Positions 62,006 to 64,000 of a DNA stretch of 64,000 nt are shown in pieces. Source of the DNA: Bacteroidales bacterium (GTDB taxonomy: Bacteria; Bacteroidota; Bacteroidia; Bacteroidales; Prolixibacteraceae); NCBI GenBank assembly GCA_012719495.1, contig JAAYAG010000090.1:1-64000 (forward strand), read 5' to 3'. The number at the start of each line of letters is the position of its first letter. Position 1 is the stretch's first letter. The notes below the pieces were generated by a model. That model saw nothing but the letters and a program-made list of their open reading frames with translations, did not search any database and was not told where the DNA came from. The position numbers were made by a program, and so were the translations under genes.

Positions 62006-63868
62006 CTATTTTTTATTATTCAAGGTCGATGGACTTGTTGTTTTTGCAAATTCTTTGTTCTGAACGGTGCCCTTTTTAATCTCGAAATCTTCTTTCATTT
62101 CCCAGTTCGACTTAATGGTAATCTCCTTTTGAAGATAATAAACCGCCTCAGGGTGAATTCTTTCAGCGAGCATTCCACTATCCCATTCTCCGTTGCCGTT
62201 TGAATCTTCAATATATTTAACCAAGTAAGTTCCGGGACTTAAAAAACCGAGAGTAAATGGTTTAGATAGATCGCTGACAATAAGCTCTTTAATTATTGTT
62301 TCTGTTTTGTCGTTCTTTACCAGTCGTAAAATTCCAGGTCCGTTAGCGTTTTGCATATTGATTACGAGCGATCCGTAATAATCCTTTTTCTGAGTTTCGA
62401 ATTTTGTGCTGAAACCGGCATTATATTGCCCTGAAAAGGTCTTTATCATTCCCGAGTCAACCTCGAGCAAATATTTGGTATCGGGTTTCAGATCGAAAAG
62501 TAATGAGTATTTTCTGCTCGAATTCTCGTCTTTTTTTAAGCTGAATGTTACTGCTTCGTTTACCGAATCGTTTACTGCTTGCATTAGCTTGAATACATTT
62601 TGGCCAATCGATTCGATAGGCGATGGTGCTTCAATACTTAGCGTTTTGTTCAAATCAAAAGCCGATGAGCCAATGTTGGTTAACAGGTTGAAATATTGAA
62701 TGCTGTCGGTTTTTGCTTTAGTTGCAGGTTTCTTAGGGGCAATCATGCGCAACGTGTCAGTTTTGCTTGACATGCTGTTCAACGTGTCACTTGCCATATA
62801 GGTAATGCTCAGGAATACAGTGTCTTTTTTGCAGTTGATTGAGTCGGTAAACCACAGCGAGATTGTGTCCCTTTTAGCTGAGTATTCTACCTCGAAATTG
62901 TTCGCTGCTCCTTGAGTGTCAATCAATGAAATTTCAATTGAGTCGCTTACTGGTTCATTGAATGTAAAAATACACTGGTCGGCACTAACCCGTTTGAAGG
63001 CTGATAGATATTGAGAATAGAAATCGTCTTCAAAAAGAAGGAGTTGGATGTTTTGGGGCATGTACTCAACGTATCCTTTCGATATAATGGTGTCATTTTC
63101 AGTTAGTATAGTATCAATTTTTTCAACAAAACTAACCGTTGGGGTAAGGGTTGAGTCGCAAAAAGCTATTTGCTCCGAGCTATTTGAAAAGAAATAATTA
63201 CGGTCACTGTCTTTTATTCCGAATAGCTTAAAGTTACCTGCAGGGAGGTTGTCGAAAAGGAAAAAACCTTTTTCATCGGTACGGGCAATAAAATCGGGCT
63301 TGAGGGTTTTAAACAAGGAATCGTTATCTGTTGAATAAAGGGTTGCCAAGGCATTTGCTTCCGGTTCAAGTGTTTGGGCATTATAGATATACCCGCTGAT
63401 TTGTAATGAATCGCGTTGGCTCCCGGTTGAAAAAACTAGCCGTAACCGGGGATATTTATTGCCTTCGTTATAGTCTTTGATTGCTTCACCAAAGTCAAAA
63501 GAGTAGGTTCTGTCTTTAATCAACTCTTCTTCAAATCTGATCAGCAGTGTTTTGCCCTTAGTTGAGACGGTTGGTTTTTTTCCAAGGGGTGGCGAAACGA
63601 TCATTTCTTCATTGAGTTTGTCGGCGACAACATATTCATCGAAGGTTATGGCGATATCTTTACCCGAAAAATTTGTTTCAAAAGGTACCGGACTGCAACT
63701 CAAAATTGTTGGGGGTATTGTGTCTTTAGGACCTCCGGCAGGCCCAACACCTTGGTTAGCGCACGAAGTAGTCAAAGTAAGATAAAAGCCACACAACAAG
63801 ACACATAGCACAACAATGCTAAAGAGCTTTCCGATTGTTCTGTTGTCTTTTTTAGAAGAAATCGTCAT
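62006..63868 (-). CDS. Large lipoprotein with Ig-like (SbsA-type) domain
   Basis: 620 residues. Signal and lipobox TTSC (Cys about 36), then QGVGPAGGPKDTIPPTILSCSPVPFETNFSGKDIAITFDEYV, the start of an SbsA-type Ig-like domain (about 50-150). Residues about 155-235 resemble a carboxypeptidase-regulatory-like domain (ISGYIYNAQTLEPEANALATLY ... FLFDNLPAGNFKLFGIKDSDRNYFF). The rest is beta-rich. In Bacteroidota such 'GGP.D..PP' lipoproteins are common in the envelope; role unknown. Overlaps the next gene's 3' end by 17 bp. Confidence 0.83.
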   Translation of the reverse strand: MTISSKKDNRTIGKLFSIVVLCVLLCGFYLTLTTSCANQGVGPAGGPKDTIPPTILSCSPVPFETNFSGKDIAITFDEYVVADKLNEEMIVSPPLGKKPTVSTKGKTLLIRFEEELIKDRTYSFDFGEAIKDYNEGNKYPRLRLVFSTGSQRDSLQISGYIYNAQTLEPEANALATLYSTDNDSLFKTLKPDFIARTDEKGFFLFDNLPAGNFKLFGIKDSDRNYFFSNSSEQIAFCDSTLTPTVSFVEKIDTILTENDTIISKGYVEYMPQNIQLLLFEDDFYSQYLSAFKRVSADQCIFTFNEPVSDSIEISLIDTQGAANNFEVEYSAKRDTISLWFTDSINCKKDTVFLSITYMASDTLNSMSSKTDTLRMIAPKKPATKAKTDSIQYFNLLTNIGSSAFDLNKTLSIEAPSPIESIGQNVFKLMQAVNDSVNEAVTFSLKKDENSSRKYSLLFDLKPDTKYLLEVDSGMIKTFSGQYNAGFSTKFETQKKDYYGSLVINMQNANGPGILRLVKNDKTETIIKELIVSDLSKPFTLGFLSPGTYLVKYIEDSNGNGEWDSGMLAERIHPEAVYYLQKEITIKSNWEMKEDFEIKKGTVQNKEFAKTTSPSTLNNKK

Positions 63869-64000
63869 ATTCGGGTTTCGATGTTTCTGAATCTACATCA
63901 GTTTCGTCGCAATTTAAATCGACAGTCATGTAGGCTGGTTTCTCAAATTCAAAGTTTTGCGAAAGCCCTAGAGTTGGGTCTGCAAAAACCTTCTTAAAGA
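63852..64000 (-). CDS. C-terminus of an unidentified protein (cut by window edge)
   Basis: The minus-strand frame ending with TAA at 63854-63852 is open to the window end (49 codons): FKKVFADPTLGLSQNFEFEKPAYMTVDLNCDETDVDSETSKPEYDDFF, given here in parts: FADPTLGLSQNFEFEKPAY, then an acidic tail SETSKPEYDDFF. The ATG of the Ig-like lipoprotein gene overlaps its end, which suggests a real operon neighbour. The family is not recognised from the C-terminus alone. Confidence 0.6.
   Translation of the reverse strand, partial: FKKVFADPTLGLSQNFEFEKPAYMTVDLNCDETDVDSETSKPEYDDFF

Overview
The window reads as a chromosomal segment of a Gram-negative member of the Bacteroidota, most plausibly class Bacteroidia in the Marinilabiliales/Bacteroidales sense. 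The signs are: type IX secretion C-terminal domains (ends of the genes at 39682 and 47547), a TonB-dependent receptor with a carboxypeptidase-like N-terminal domain, Bacteroidota-restricted families (DUF4294, DUF4783, DUF3098, DUF3788), the ftsX-DUF3098-uppP-truB-queA block, and a consensus Bacteroidota promoter (TTTG-N19-TAnnTTTG) in front of the tRNA genes. Most genes lie on the minus strand. No rRNA, CRISPR array, transposase or integrase was seen.

Layout. 1-322: a tRNA-Gly / tRNA-Leu / tRNA-Gly cluster. 532-5772: Mrp ATPase, an alkyltransferase-like protein, a small lipoprotein, DUF4294, two TPR/membrane paralogues, YidD and a LolA-like protein. 5874-7700: an unrecognised family of 156-residue membrane proteins in tandem, three intact copies and one decayed copy. 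8055-21271: housekeeping and envelope genes (trpS, SPOR lipoprotein, TonB receptor plus a lipoprotein, dgt, TonB, YihY, DUF4783, rlmH, a very large NtrY-like histidine kinase). 21458-28567: queA, truB, uppP, DUF3098, an FkbM methyltransferase that looks inserted, ftsX and a YfhO-type membrane protein. 28674-33579: a pseudaminic acid operon (pseB, pseC, pseF, tandem-GNAT protein, pseI) with no recognisable pseG. 33778-39369: a transaldolase-like gene broken by a stop codon, a nitroreductase, DUF3788, a beta-propeller-like protein with a C-terminal membrane-sorting tail, and two glycan genes. 39682-43066: a T9SS-tailed protein and a repeat-rich S74 (endosialidase-chaperone) protein. 43141-43362: relic of an alpha-L-rhamnosidase N-terminus. 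43362-52682: a hydrolase, a second YfhO paralogue, and an ECF sigma / anti-sigma / surface-protein run. 52899-61645: a surface polysaccharide island with a flippase, a CDP-ribitol-type bifunctional enzyme, a CDP-glycerol glycerophosphotransferase-like protein, an FkbM methyltransferase, GT2, and the wlbC-wlbB-wlbA diacetamido-uronate trio. 61632-64000: a small protein, an Ig-like lipoprotein and the C-terminus of another gene.

Much of the window serves the cell surface. Two acidic or amino-sugar pathways (CMP-pseudaminic acid; UDP-2,3-diacetamido-uronate) and a phosphopolyol-type polymer pathway sit with flippase, transferases and undecaprenyl-phosphate recycling (UppP). Three decayed genes were found by reading frames through stop codons: the fourth 156-residue paralogue, the transaldolase-like gene, and the rhamnosidase relic. 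All functions are assigned from motifs and family knowledge without database searches.
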